The position numbers and the translations under genes were made by a program. A DNA stretch of 64,000 nucleotides from contig CM056578.1 of NCBI GenBank assembly GCA_029721435.1, positions 15,388,411-15,452,410 of the forward strand, written 5' to 3'. Within the stretch, counting starts at the first letter, position 1, and each line of letters opens with the position of its first letter. The notes under the pieces were generated by a model that saw only the letters and a program-made list of their open reading frames with translations, searched no databases and was not told the DNA's origin. This document shows, one piece after another, positions 24,001 to 36,904 of this stretch. This DNA is from Gymnothorax reevesii. Taxonomy: Eukaryota; Chordata; Actinopteri; Anguilliformes; Muraenidae.

Positions 24001-27000
24001 ACATCTGAGCTCCTACCTCTTACCCCTTGGGATCTGGTGTGTGTGTGCGCGTGCACGTGTGTGTGTGTGTGTGTGTGGTTGGGGGGATGGGAGGGCTGCA
24101 GCAGTGAAAACCATATTTGTGGCCCCTGAGCTTGCAAAGTATGACATTCACATGGCAGCACTCAGAGGGACCTGGCTACTCAGAGAGGACAGTTAGGGGA
24201 CCATTAAACACGAGGCATATCGTGGCTAAAACTCTCTAAATTTCCATTCAATTAAAATGACAATGTAATATACTGACCAATAAAGGAAGCGCCAGTTGGC
24301 AAGTTAGTTGATGTACTCACATGGTTAGCCAGTCAAAGTCACTGCGAAACGAAGAAATCTTTGGAGAAATGAGTGCAAGTTGCAAATAAGATTTTTAAGA
24401 TAATTTCCCACAAATTGCTGGTCAGTCTCATATTAACGTGCATTTCTTTTGTAGCTCAGCAAAGAAAGACTGTTTGGAGTGCTTTAGTGGTTTGGATACG
24501 TCAGGTCAGTCTGGCATGAATTGACCCCTTACCCGCAATTATCTCAATCTATTTTGAATTCAACCAGAGCCATGAATACAATACCTGCTATCTATATGTT
24601 AAAGGCAAATACAGCAGACTTTGGACATCACTTTGGTGAAGGTCAATAACTCCTGAAAATTTCATGATGATACGACAACAGGAACATGGTGAAAAAGGTG
24701 TCACAGACGAACGGACAGAAGCGTTCATAGAGCTGCTTGGTCACAGCTAAAAATCTGAGGGTGATAACAAGGTTTCTTTTTACAAAGCAGTATCTGGGGC
24801 TGGAACGTGTTCCCATACCTCATACCTAAAGGCCTTCCTCATCTGATGACTCCAAAAGATGGAATCCCCCATATTGAGATTATTTCCATGACCAGCAGTA
24901 GCTGAAAAAAACGTTCCCAGGATAGGTAATACGAGCTGTGTGTCTGACCACCGCCCTTGTCTCCAAGCCCTCAGTGGGCAATTTACTGAGGCCAAATGGG
25001 TTGCAGGTGGACAAAAGTGGTGCTACAAGGACTCTACCAAAGACCTCCTGAGCCCTATCCATCTTGAACCCCTGGCACTTCATTGATTGGCTTGGCAGAC
25101 CACTATTGCCAGCATGACCAAACAATAAAGAGAGACTGAAAGACATTAACAAAAGAAAAAGAGACCTAACAGCACCAGAGGGCTGCATTTCCCTCCATGG
25201 CCACATGAGGCGGCATTAGCTTCAACTGCTTTGAACCCCCATCCAGCCCCCTTCTCCTGGGCCAGAGAAACAAGTATGTACCGGGGGGGGGTGTGTGCAA
25301 TGACACGAAATAGCACCTGCGTGTTGCGTTTGTTGTTGTAGTATATGATGATTTTACATAATGCTTTGATATATATTGCAAGGAAGGTCATGCATGCAGG
25401 CGCGCACGCACAGATGCATACACACATGTACACATATGACCACGCACCCACACACACACACACACTAATGTACATATGCACATACACACACAAAAACATG
25501 CACACACAAACTTACGTATCAGCACAAACAAGCGCATACCTGTTTTTTTTCTTCTTTAGCATTTATTCAGCCTATCATCTCCGTCCCCTGGTGGCACCCG
25601 GACCATGCCTTGTTCAATGATTGTTCCTGGCTTGTACTCAGTTATTTTCCCTTATCAACACGTTTTCCAATTTTGACAATAATCCTCTGGCAATCAAAGA
25701 TACGGTTTCTCTCTCCATGCGATCTATTGACGACTAAATAATGGGATAAATTCATATCAGAGAAATTATTTTGGCCACTGAAAAATTGTTCAACACTTTA
25801 TGAAAGACAAACTGCTCTCAAACGTCTGCGCTACCTTTTCCACACATCAAGTGATTTAACTGGCGCTTCATGATCGTTTTGTTTAAATAAAATAAAAAAC
25901 CATTTGAAACATCTGTGAGCAATTCTGAATAATGCTGATTTAAATGCATGAAATTACGCGTCCAGATGAATGATTGTCGCTGTACCGAAATGTACCATAC
26001 CGTACCGGTGTGTTCTCGGAGTAAATCTATTGCTCAGTCCCTCAAGGAAGTTGCATGTCACGATTGCAACTATTGAAACAAATTCAACCAATCCATGCAA
26101 ATTTCCCGCAGGCGAAAAAATAAATCGCCAAGACATTGCAACTTTCATTGCCACTTTTTGAAAAAGTTACCGCAAAAAAAAAAAAAACCCAAGAAAAAAG
26201 CCAGGAAAATCCTGGAAGGATTGTTTGCCAGTTATGCTAATGATTGCGTGCAAGTCAGAGTTAGTAATTGTTTTAAAGGGGAGCTCTGGGCCCCACCAAT
26301 CTTTAGTCCAAGGGACGCCCCTGCCTGGTGGGCATTTACCTATCTATCTCCTTTTTTCCTCCCTCCATCCCCTTCATGTTACACACTCTCGCTCTCTCTC
26401 TCTCATCCTCTCTGCATTTTTCTCCCCCTGGGATTAAATATAAGGACCCATGATGCATTCTTCTATGAGTCACGCCAAAGTTCAAAGCCACCAGTCACAT
26501 CCAGTATCCTTCAGTGGCGCTGCGCCCAGCTTTGACACAGAGTGTGGTAAATCCCCTGAAATCCCAGGGCTGTGGTTTGTTAATACATTGATGGCTAGTT
26601 TCTTCTGATGAATCCTGCTCACTGTTCACACTAGGCTTCCGATGCAGATTGATACTAAAGACAGTTCAAACACCAGCACTCCAAAAAGTTACCCGTGATT
26701 TCATCTGAATGGTTGAGGTCGGTAAGATCTGACCAAGTTAAATTTACACTGCTCCATTTAAGTGCGTCAGGGACTCGTTAAAGAACTGTGGCTTAGGTTC
26801 CGGTGACCTGGAGAAACTTGCTGCTGACTGCAAAGACTGGAGGCTTGTTGTTCAGGAAGGAGTGTCTAAATTTGAGCCAAACAGGCATCATAAAATTATT
26901 CAAGCTCGCCTCAGAAGAAAGAATCCTGAAGCTGCGGAAATGACAGCCTACAGATGCCAAGTCTGCCTCTGGCCGTGTGCTTCTGCTTTTGGCCTCGCAG

Positions 27001-27430
27001 CTCACGGCACCTACCCATCCGCAAACAGCCCTTGTCAAATTCGACGTGACCTCCGTGATTTGAGTGCATTCTTATGGCTCCTACTGCCTCTGTAAGCAAC
27101 AAATTTGGCATATTAGATATTGCTTTACTGTGGCCGTGATGAGATATGTGCAGTAGTCTCTTCTCTCAAGTATAATATGCTCTGACGTGTCTGGCCTGGC
27201 CCAAGGAGCAAAGACGACATTGAATTGCATCTGCAGCTGACAACTGGAAACTCAGGATACAGTGGGAAAAGGCACGGCAGACCTGGGAGAAGTTTCCTGC
27301 TCTGACGAATCTCCAGTTCTACTGTCATATACAAATTGTATGGTCTGAATTTGCTATAAGCAGAATGTCACCCTGGATCCATCCACCCTTGAAAGATTTA
27401 GGCTGCGGGTGGGGGTGGTGTAATCCTGTG
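21091..27430. other. gene-free 6.3-kb stretch with microsatellites
   Basis: No ORF with recognisable protein motifs. Contains GT-rich tracts (about 24034-24077), a CA-rich tract (about 25405-25510), a poly-A run (26174-26186) and a CT tract (26389-26404). Stretches around 22430-22620 and 22800-22970 are of balanced composition and could be conserved non-coding sequence of the msx2 flank, which cannot be judged without alignment. Confidence 0.45.
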
Positions 27431-28471
27431 GGGAATGTTATGATTCTGTATCTGTCTGTTTCGGTATTTATTATTTTTCATGTTTATTTCATCCATTCCA
27501 TTATTGCATTGCACATTGTCTCCCCTGTAATGTCTGATGTGACTTGTGTTATCGTGCCAGTGTAATCCCCCGTCTGTGTGCAGTCACGCTTCGGGTGATT
27601 TCGGAAGTTCTCTGGTATTTCACAAACTTACTGCAAGTCTCATTTTACCTTCTTTCCCGCTTTTCTGAAATTACCATATTAATGAACCGCTTGGCTGTTA
27701 AGTTAGTGTTGGTAATTTTACTGTAGACTAATCCCTTTATCTCTACATCAACTAACCAACTAACATTCACGTATTTTGATTAGGTGTGTAGATATCACTG
27801 TTTACTAATATAACTAACTCTGCCCCGCTCTGCTCTGTTCTGTAACTCCGCCCCTTTTGCTCTCCCTGTGCTCTGCTTTGATTACAGCTCACGCACCTCA
27901 GCTGCACTTCTCTCTCTGTCCTGGAATCTTAACTGTGCTCTTAGAACTCCTTGACCGGAGCTGTTCATCTGTCATAGGTTGTCAGCGTGGATCCTGTCCG
28001 CGTTTTGGTTTTTGCCCATTGTTTGTGGTTTAGGACTTCCCCATGTGTGCTTACCTCTGTAATTAGTCTTATCCAATTCACCTGTTCCCTGCATAGCATG
28101 TGACTTCCCTTTTATCTATTTAAAGTCTTCACTGCAGTTCATTCCTTGTCAGAACGCTGATCAAGTTACATCTGTGCAGAGCTCCTCGTGTGCCTTTTGT
28201 TAATTGCTTCTTCACGACTGTTTTGCCCGACCTCGAGTTTGCCGTTGCCCTTCTGTATTACAAGTACGATTTTGGCCTGCTGTCTATGTACCGCCGCACT
28301 TCTGATTTACTGGTTTTGACCCCGGCTTGTCTGGTCGACTGTTTTTTTGGTTTTCGTTTTTGGCTTGGCAATCCTTGTGTCTTCTGGTCCTGACCCATTT
28401 TGTAATAAAAGCTTATGATTGTATCATCCCTGAGTTACGACTGGTTCCCCTGAGCGTATCATCACAGGGAA
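27431..28471 (+). mobile_element. solo LTR, sushi-type gypsy lineage
   Basis: LTR 27436-28466 (1031 bp) starts TGTTATGATTCTG and ends TATCATCACA, flanked by a perfect 5-bp target duplication gggaa (27431-27435, 28467-28471). TATA-like tatttaaa at 28117 is followed 29 bp later by ttgtcaga (28146), the same core promoter/self-primer layout as the complete element. AATAAA lies near 28404. No internal region remains, so it formed by LTR-LTR recombination. Confidence 0.88.
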
Positions 28472-29189
28472 TCATTTCTGGGCCTTCATCAGGCTGCTTA
28501 ACTCTCAATCATCATTTAAATGCCACAGCCTTGCTGAATATTGTCACTTGACGATATTCATCCCTTCACGCAGTCGATCCATCATTTAATGGCTTCTTTA
28601 ACAGGATAACGTGCCTTGTCACACATGAAATCTCTGGCTGGTTCCATAAACATGTCAATGAGGTCAGTTTCATCCACATTAACCACTTATCAATACAATT
28701 AAGTGCCTTTGGAATACTGTGGATCAAGAGATTCAGAGCATGAGTATTTATTGGACAAATCTGCAGCAACTGTATGATGCCATTATGTAAACATTATCCC
28801 AGATGAGAAAGGGAAAAAAGTACGCTTGTCCAAATTGTTATTTTTGCCATTGCGGTTGTTGGTCCTGCCTGTTTCACCCTGGGATAGGCAACAGCCCTTC
28901 CATGTCCCTAACCAGAAAAAAGTAGGTATGATAATGGATGGATGGATTGTTGATTTTGTTTTTGTCTGTTTTTTTAAAAAATCATTTTCGACAGCTTTAT
29001 CACCACTAGATTATGTATTTATTCCTATTTCAGTAAATGTACCCATTCCAATTAGCTCCCTCGTTTTAATCTCAAAATTTACAAAACTTCAGGGACTCTC
29101 AAATCTGATTGAAATGTGTTTACAAACAAGAGATGAGATGTGACTGAATGGGGCTTGAGTAGCACTCGTGTCCAGAACTCCATATGATT
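28281..29189 (+). repeat. duplicated block, copy A (LTR 3' end plus flank)
   Basis: Nearly the same sequence recurs at 32149-33050 in the same orientation. It starts at tgtctatgtacc inside the solo LTR, runs across the LTR end and its gggaa duplication, and ends at catatgatt. It includes a short SINE/LINE-tail-like part (caccctgggataggcaacag, then tggatggatgg near 28940). Confidence 0.85.
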
Positions 29190-29539
29190 GGTGATTAATT
29201 CTCCATGTGCTCAAGTAGGGCGTTATGCCACAGTGCTGGGAATATAGCAGATGCTTTGAATATGCATGTGAGAGTGTGGTCCCATATTTAAGCAAAGGTA
29301 GAATCACTGCATATTTGTATTAGTTGACATTTATCTGGCAGATTCTTTTATCCAAAACAATGGAAAGTTGGTTTTTGAAACAGTTGGGCAACATAGACAA
29401 GGTAAAATTCATGCAATGCATCAGTGAACTTAATTAGGACCCTCAATGCTTACGACACAGTTGTTGTAAGTCAAACATTCAATGGAGTATTACAATTCAC
29501 AAGTGATCACTGTTAAACAATGAACAACCAGATGCATTT
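29190..29539. other. intergenic DNA, nothing recognised
   Basis: No supportable feature. Confidence 0.45.
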
Positions 29540-29935
29540 CGAGAGTGCAAACCTCCGCCAAGGCAGCACTCAAAATCTTGCTGATTGAACATGGCTCATA
29601 TGAAATTTAAGGTCTCTCTAACATGGGATTTCAAGATGGTTCCCATGGCAGCCATACGGTCTGATGCAACGTGTTCCAAACTGATTGTGTCTTGCAACAG
29701 TAATAGAACCTTTCAACCCAAAAAATTTTAATGATATCACAGGGAGCGAAGTTCAGTTATCGCTTGGCGGCCATATTGTTCTACTCATCGTGGTCCATCC
29801 CTGATGGAATAGCAACCCACCTCCAAAATTTCAAAGATATCCATTCATTACTTTTTGAGTTATCTTGCGCACAAACAGACAGACAGAAAAACCAATGCGG
29901 GCAAAAATAAAGCCTTCTTGGTGGAGGTAAATATA
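29540..29935 (-). mobile_element. Helitron-like non-autonomous element, degraded ends
   Basis: The left edge cgagagtgcaaacctccgcc corresponds in reverse to the ggcggaggt...gcactctc stem of the family. The right edge ttcttggtggaggtaa matches the 5' hairpin arm. Internal ctttttgagttatcttgcgc and acaaacagacagacag match 19.3-19.4 kb. The CTAG end is mutated. Confidence 0.45.
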
Positions 29936-30039
29936 GCTGTAAGTGCTGAGATATCACATGGATAGAAGTCCAGGACAGAATATGGGGGGCTGCATAAAAT
30001 ACCCACAACAGTTGCTATTATTTGGTGGATTGATGGCTG

Positions 30040-30325
30040 TGATGGCTCTAGGACTTTTTGTCCCTGGATTGTTCATCCCTAATAATGCTTTGCCCTCTTC
30101 CTGATTTATAACCCTAAAGCTTACATCATAGTGATCCCTCCGTCGTCCGTCCGTCCGTCCGTCCATCCATACATCAACAATGGTGGCACGTGTCATTGTC
30201 ATTAGCAGACTAAAAATCAAAGGACGAAAAGTGCTTGGGGACAAAGAGTTCAGGGATGAAAAGCGAGGATGAAAAGTCCAAAGGCAAAAATTCAGAGACA
30301 AAAAAATCCGAAGATGAAAATGTCT
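30040..30325. repeat. possible MITE with repeated gggatgaaaag/ggacaaaaagtcc words
   Basis: 30215-30320 holds repeated variants of gga(c/t)(g/a)aaaag about 15-25 nt apart. Near 30050-30082 the reverse complement of the same words occurs (agggatgaac, agggacaaaaagtcc). A (CCGT)n tract sits between (30139-30162). Inverted subterminal repeats suggest a small foldback-like element; no exact ends. Confidence 0.3.
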
Positions 30326-31639
30326 GTAACCGGCAGGGATGGACATGAGGGCGCTAGTTTTTCACTTTCAGAAGAAAAAAAGGCCTGTGATTAGATGAAA
30401 GAAGGCACTCCTGTTCAAGGGCTTCTTTGCCATTTTGGGGCAAATAGGGTTATTTATCTGGGTGCTTTCTTTCTTCAGTTCTGTGATGGAGTCTGTTAAA
30501 GAATTGCTGTGAAATGGTTCTTTGTAGGGCAAGTCAAAAAGACTTTTATCTCTGAGTGTGTTGGTCTCAGAGTAAAACCACATGACAGAAACGCACATAT
30601 CGGCTTAAGCGAGAACAAAAAAGGGCTCATTTTTGAATGGAGGTTGGGGGGGTGTGGGCAAATTGTTATGGTGGAGATGAGTTGGTTTGTCACTGAAGAA
30701 AAAGCTGATGGATGGCTAAATACTGCAAAAATAAAACAAAGTATTTAATGTTACATTGAAAGATAAAAAGTCTTCCAATATGATGACAGAAATTGACTCA
30801 TTGTAACGTTTATCAGTGGGTGAAGACAATTTCACTTGACTAGAGCAAGTCACAATTTTAAATATAACTGCAAGCGGTAATTACAGGGTCCAAGCAACAT
30901 GAGGCAATTATCAGTTCTGAATCAGAAAAGACTCACATTGTGTGAATTTTTGAAACAATTTTGTGGCCCAAGGCGGATAATTATACTTGCTATTTCTTGC
31001 CCTGCAAATTGCATGTCAACAGGCGCCTTCTCTTGATTGACTAATATCGATCATGTTTTTTGCTCATTGGAAGGACTATTTGTAGCTTTTTTCAAGGATA
31101 CAGATGCAATATTAGAACCATTTGCATCAAGTGGTTATAAAGATATCGGCAATTTTACATTTCTGTTTCCTACAGCACTGCCTATTGGCCAATGGCAACC
31201 AAATTTTTGTAATTTTCAGCTTCTTGTCCTTTATACCCCAAAGCCGTGAGTCCTGTGCTCCAAATGGCGTATGCATCAGACCGTGTGTTTGAGCGAGCGG
31301 GACAGGGAACTCTTGGACTGCCATCTTCCTCTCACTCCGGCTGCCATCGAACCACGTTTGTTGCCGGAGCAGGGGACAAACCTGTACATCCAGAAAATAG
31401 TTTTTAGGTCATTCCTGGTGCATAAAGCAAATATGAAAAAATATATATTTTTTTTTTAATAGACCGTAACCTGAAACTACCGGAATACTGAAGTAGAATC
31501 ACTAAAAGTGTTATATATTACTATGATACAGGGCATTATCTTCCGCTGATAGACTGTCAGACGTATTCGATTTGTGCCAACTATAATACCTCGCTCTACT
31601 ATGCCTTCACCAGAGATTCGTTGTTAGGACAGCAAATTG
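30326..31639. other. intergenic DNA, possible decayed dispersed repeat
   Basis: The words ataactgcaagcggtaattacagg and ccaagca near 30865 resemble a teleost repeat head, but no edges could be placed. No gene seen. Confidence 0.35.
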
Positions 31640-31765
31640 TTAAGAGGTTGATCCACTCCGGTCGTATGTGAATCAGTATGGGCCGCTGGTCTCCATCGTG
31701 GGCCTTAGGGGTACTAATGAATTCATGGCGGGTTTTCTCGCTCACAACTCCCGGTATTTCCGATG

Positions 31766-31895
31766 GCCAGTCCGCCCGGGGGGGGGGGGGGGGGGGGGGC
31801 GGGCGGACTGGCGATGACTGCCTGGCGGCCGCCGGCCATCCTGGGGTACCAGCCGTTCTGTGATTCCCCAGAACACTCAGACAGCCAGTCCGCCC
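31766..31895. repeat. G22 homopolymer inside a GC-rich inverted repeat
   Basis: GCCAGTCCGCCC (31766-31777) and its reverse complement GGGCGGACTGGC (31801-31812) flank an uninterrupted run of 22 G (31778-31799). A third direct copy of GCCAGTCCGCCC lies at 31884-31895. Could form a hairpin or G-quadruplex; the run length may be unreliable in the assembly. Confidence 0.8.
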
Positions 31896-31896
31896 C

Positions 31897-32148
31897 TGGT
31901 TACTTACTGATCTTAATTAACTTTTATTAGTAATGATCAGGTATTACCTAGTAGCAATTAAGAGCAATTTTACCCAATTTTATTGAGTAAGTAGCTGTTG
32001 AATATATACATAAATGTGAGGTAAATTGAACCCAATTTATTTAAGTATTTCATACTCAATATATGGAATTAAATCTACCCAAAAAAAGTTGATGCAAATT
32101 GTTACCTCAGATTTATTGGGTAAATTCTATAGGTTAGTTTTTACAGTG
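31897..32148. mobile_element. probable MITE abutting the second duplicated block
   Basis: AT-rich with repeated ttttaccca / ttgggtaaa words and an end reading taggttagtttttacagtg, familiar from teleost MITEs. It ends exactly where the homology to copy A begins (32149). Confidence 0.4.
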
Positions 32149-33050
32149 TGTCTATGTACCATCGCACTTCTGATTTATTGGTTTTGACCCCGGCTTGTCT
32201 AGTTGACTTTGTTTTTTGGATTTCGTTTTTGGCTTGGCAATCCTTGTGTCTTCTGGTCCTGACCCATTTTGTAATAAAGGCTCACGATTTTTGGATTATT
32301 CCTGAGTTGCGACTGGTTCCCCTGAGCGTATCATCACAGGGAATCATTTCTGGGCCTTCATCAGGCTGCTTAACTCTCAATCATCATTCAAATGCCACAG
32401 CCTTGCTGAATATTGTCACTTGACGATATTCATCCCTTCACGCAGTCTATCCATCATTGAATGGCTTCTTTAACAGGATAACGTGCCTTGTCACACATGA
32501 AATCTCTGGCTGGTTCCATAAACATGACGATGAGGTCAGTTTCATCCAATGTCATGCACATTAACCACTTATCAATACAATTAAGTGCCTTTGGGATACT
32601 GTGGATCAAGAGATTCAGAGCAGGAGTATTTATCGGACAAATCTGCAGCAACTGTATGATGCTATTATGTAAACATTATCCCAGATGAGAAAGGAAAAAA
32701 AAGTGTGCTTGTCCAAAATATTTTTATTTTGCCATTGCAGTTGTTATTCCTGCCTGTTTCACCCTGGGATAGGCAACAGCCTTTCCATTTCCCTAGCCAG
32801 AAAAGAGTAGGTATGATTGTTGATTTTGTCTTTGTTTTTTTTGTATTTTTGAAAGCTTTATCATCACTAGATTATGTATTTATTCCAATTTCAGCAAATG
32901 TTCCCATTCCAATTAGCTCCCTCATTTTAATTTCAAAATTTACAAAACATCAGGGACTCTCAAATCTGAGTGTATTGTGATTACACACAAGCAATGAGAC
33001 GTGACTAAAAGGGGCTTGAGTAGCACTCGTGTCCAGAACTCCATATGATT
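32149..33050 (+). repeat. duplicated block, copy B
   Basis: Same order as 28281-29189: LTR 3' end up to cgtatcatcaca (about 32338), gggaatcatttctggg, unique flank, SINE-tail-like segment, ending catatgatt. Differences are scattered single bases and small indels (for example an extra aatgtcatg near 32550 and loss of a tggatggatgg part), roughly 5% by eye. The upstream part of the LTR is missing. Confidence 0.85.
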
Positions 33051-34185
33051 AGCCATTGAATCCTTGATATTGAAATATAAACACCACTCAATTTATAGCA
33101 GTGAAATATTTCACTCTGAAAACCATCTATCTGCATTTGTGTTCTGATTTGATCTTGTTGATATCAAAATTTAAATAGTTTTACATTCAATTTCAAATTT
33201 GTCAAATTCAGATAAAATAAAAAAATTAAGCATAAATAAAAAATTTGGTGGTTAAAATTCAGTTGGTCAAATTCAGACCGGAAAATTCAGTGGCCTTAAA
33301 CTCAACAACTCAGAGTCAGCTAATATTTTCCACTCTCAAAAAAAAAAAAAAAACACCTTAAAATAAAGGTAAGACTGGAGCACTTCAGGCATTTTTTGAA
33401 GAGTAGCACTGTAAGTTCATAGCAAGGTACAACACAACTGTAAACAAAAAGAACAGAAAAAACAAAAAAACATTGGGCTTTGCAAATGTAAACTGAACGG
33501 GCTCGGCCACTGATCCATGGACTCATGATCAATAACCTGTCGATCTTCCCTTCACACTGTCACGCAATGCCTGCTTCAGAACTTCCTCTCGGTGTAATGT
33601 GTGTCAAATATGATCTCAGGGAGTAATTACACTTCAAATCTCATACAAGCCTTCGTGGAATTACATGCCTGTTCTCCTATCTTGGTTTGAATTGGCTCCC
33701 TGGGGAAACAAGCTCTAGCTTAATCTCTGACTTAATCTATGAGTAATCCGAATGATCATACATAGATTACAGGACCTCACATTCTAATACCGACAACTCA
33801 CGATTGATTCCCATTTAATCTAATGGTGCCCACATTCCTTTGCTGCTCGGCTTAATCACTTTTTAATACATGTAATGTTTTATGGACTGTTGGGTACCTC
33901 ATTTTAGAGTCATAGCCGCCATAAATTAGAGGTCATAAAATGTCTCTGGCCATAAAGTATCCCTCCTCAAAGATACAGTATACTAAGTCTATATTGCGAG
34001 ATCACTTCAATGCACATTCCAGCTAAACAAGGGCAAATGTCGAGTGCATTGTTTTAATTTGATAAGAAATTTACCAAATGCCACAGTGAGCTGTTCTGAC
34101 TGCTTTTTTGCATTTAAAAAGAACTGCTGAAGATGTCATTTATTTTGGATGCATTCAGATTTTTTTTTTTCTGCAGCTATGAAGT
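33051..34185. other. gene-free DNA
   Basis: Poly-A near 33339. The stretch 33640-33990 is rich in TAAT/ATTA core words and of even composition, a possible regulatory sequence, unproven. No gene. Confidence 0.4.
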
Positions 34186-34500
34186 AAGTCTGAGGAGATG
34201 TGGTGGTGCAGTGGTGAGTGCTGCACCAGGGATTGATAGGTCCCAAGTTTGAGTCCTGGCCACGGTTTTCGTGGTGTGTCCTTGGACAAACAACTCACTC
34301 TCACTTCAGTGCCTCACTTCACCCAGGTGTATTATTTGGTTCCAGGAAATTGTTGGGGAAACCTAACAATGCTGAGGTGTAACCTGCAATGAACTAGCAT
34401 TCCATCCTGGGGGAGTAACAATACTCCTGGTGACTTCATGCTATGGAATCCAGAGACAAGCATTAGCCTGATGAGCCACTTTGCTCAGGACAGGCTTCAC
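34186..34500 (+). repeat. SINE with tRNA-like head
   Basis: The head has a tRNA A-box-like part (tggtgcagtggtgagtgctgc) and a B-box-like part (gtttgagtcctggcc) about 40 bp apart, as in a pol III promoter. The body continues with ctgcaatgaactagcattcc and gacttcatgctatggaatcc, words known from dispersed teleost retroposons. Family not named. Confidence 0.5.
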
Positions 34501-35379
34501 CTTAATACAGTTTGTTCAACTGTAACGTCTCTTCATCTGAACCCCACTCAGAGGGTATTTTGCGGAACATGTGGTATTTTTTTAGTCAGTGCTCTTAAAC
34601 TCCATAGCTTGCGAGTTGCCCGTAGTGAATGTGACATCAGCGCAGACATGCTCAGCCGAGAACATTCTATTCGCATATTCGAGTCCTCACCCCCTAGAAG
34701 TGTGAAAAGCACATGCAGCGCGGTCGCCTGAAGTGTGATTAATTACTCGTGGCGGATTCCCTGTAGTAATCAGCCATCGTTGCTTGAGATGTGAGGATGC
34801 TGAGATCAATGGTACATAGGGGTCAGAGACTGCCGATTGCCATTAAATACCCAGGCACTACCCAACCAACCCCACGCTGCTTTGCTGTCTCTAATGAACC
34901 CAGGGAAATAGGGTTTTTTTTATTTCTCTCCAAAGTGAAGCCCCAGATTCATTAATATATTACTGTACATCTATATGGCAGACACCTGTATACACTGACA
35001 TAATTTGGCATTGGTATCCTCTTATTAATACGTGGCTTTATATGAAGAAATATCTACCCAAGATGACCTGGATCTTGTTGTCATTAAATGTAGAAATCCC
35101 ACCGCCAAGCAAATGGCAAATTCACACATTCAATTTGGAGCATGTTGAGCATAGCCTGAAACATAACCGTTACTACCTGCACATTCAGAGCACAATCCTT
35201 TAAAAATGTGTTTTTAAATCCCTGGCCGAATCCCAGAGAAAGATAACATTCATTCTGATTTGATTTCTGACACATTCATGACAGCAACATTAAGCTCTGT
35301 TCAATAGATCAGCGTGTTTATCTGTGTGTTTGCAATTGGCTATGCTCTCTCTCTTTCTCGCTCTCCCCCTCTCTCTCTG

Positions 35380-35413
<34 letters not shown>

Positions 35414-36904
35414 ATGCACCATTCTATACCCTTTCAAGCAAAGGCAACTTCAGTTATTATTATTATTATTATGAGTCCTCAATCCATGTTCTGTTCTATT
35501 ACTTTCAACTGACAATAGAAATAATCACACCAATTTAAGAAATTTGGTCAATGATGGTCAAAACACTGTGTTTTAATGTATTTTCTTCCTCAGAGTTTAT
35601 CAACCTTAGTCCTCACTTAGTTTACATTGAGTGCTCAAAATCACTGACAGAGGCAAAGAGAAAGGGAGAGGCAAGCACTCAGAAGGTGGCTGGGCGAAAT
35701 CCCTTATGCAGAGCTCATGTTCCATTCTTAGGTTTAGGCACAGTGTGCTGAGACTTCCAGCAAATTCCTAGCAGTATGAATAAACAATATGCCAAGATGT
35801 GCATGAGCTCAGTCAGCATCTGTCCAGTGAATAAGCAATTACATGTAAGGCCAAGAGCCGATGTCTTTGGAGAATACTGCTTTGTTGTTCAGTGCTCTGA
35901 CAACTGTTCTTCAGACCACATTTTTCCCTGTGCGAGTGACCCCCGCATCATGCGTGCAGTCCCTGAACTGCCATGGCTCGACCAAGGCCAATCAAATTTG
36001 TTTGTTGCATAAGAGTGCCACCTATTGGTGAAAAGAGGTACGTTCAACGAGAAATGACCAAGCTTTATTTTGTTTCAGCATGAATACTACTGATGGCGTG
36101 CCTAATGCTTGGAGATGGTATTTGTTTTCAACCAATCACAGAAAATGCTATTTATTTATTTAACTAAAAGGCTTTTTGCCTGTACTAAATGTGTACTCAT
36201 GAGGGGGCACAAGGGCTTCATGAAGCTTGTTTTCATATTTCATCATCTCACTTATTGCCTTAAGTAGTTCAGTTTAATATTTTATGGCTAAAATCATATC
36301 ATGAATTAGTACATTATTTGGCTTTTCTAAATTTTGCATGAATGTTGAGCATCAAAATGCCAACACATTTTAGACTTAAAATATCATGAGAAGGTCATGT
36401 GGCAATGGGTCTGACTGCAAACTGAGCTCCCCGATGCATTCTCCTACTTGTTCAGCATTCATTAATTATTGAAGGCAGAATGAGGAGGATTTTTCCTAAA
36501 AAGAAATAAAAAATAGACTCATGCAGGAATTACTCATCTCAGTCATCACTCATGACCCTCTGGAGGTGTGCGGAAGTGTTTGTCCTTGAAGGGACCCTGC
36601 CCTTTACCTGCATTTTTTATATATTTGCTGTGTCTGGGAAGTTTCTGGGCATCAACCCGCAGGAAGCAGGTGTGCAGCCCCCAGCCAATGGCAGTGTAGA
36701 GGGTCTGAGGGAGGAACTCTAAAATGTCGCAACGTAGAGCTGCAGTGTTGCATAGCACTTCTGGTTTCATAGATCTGGAGATTCGAACGTTGTGTTTACA
36801 AACCACAACTAATCCTACTCAATCTGCCTTTAATCATTCAATTGGATGAATACATCAATACAGTACAAGTCCAGTAGCCAGCTATAGTATTTGCACTGAA
36901 GCCT
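34501..36904. other. gene-free DNA with (CA)n at 35381-35411
   Basis: No supportable gene. A pure CA tract (35381-35411) preceded by CT-rich DNA, and (TTA)n at 35455-35472. Confidence 0.5.

Noticed and set aside
26095..26535. 146-codon plus-strand ORF
   Set aside because: Runs through poly-A and CT tracts; composition explains it.
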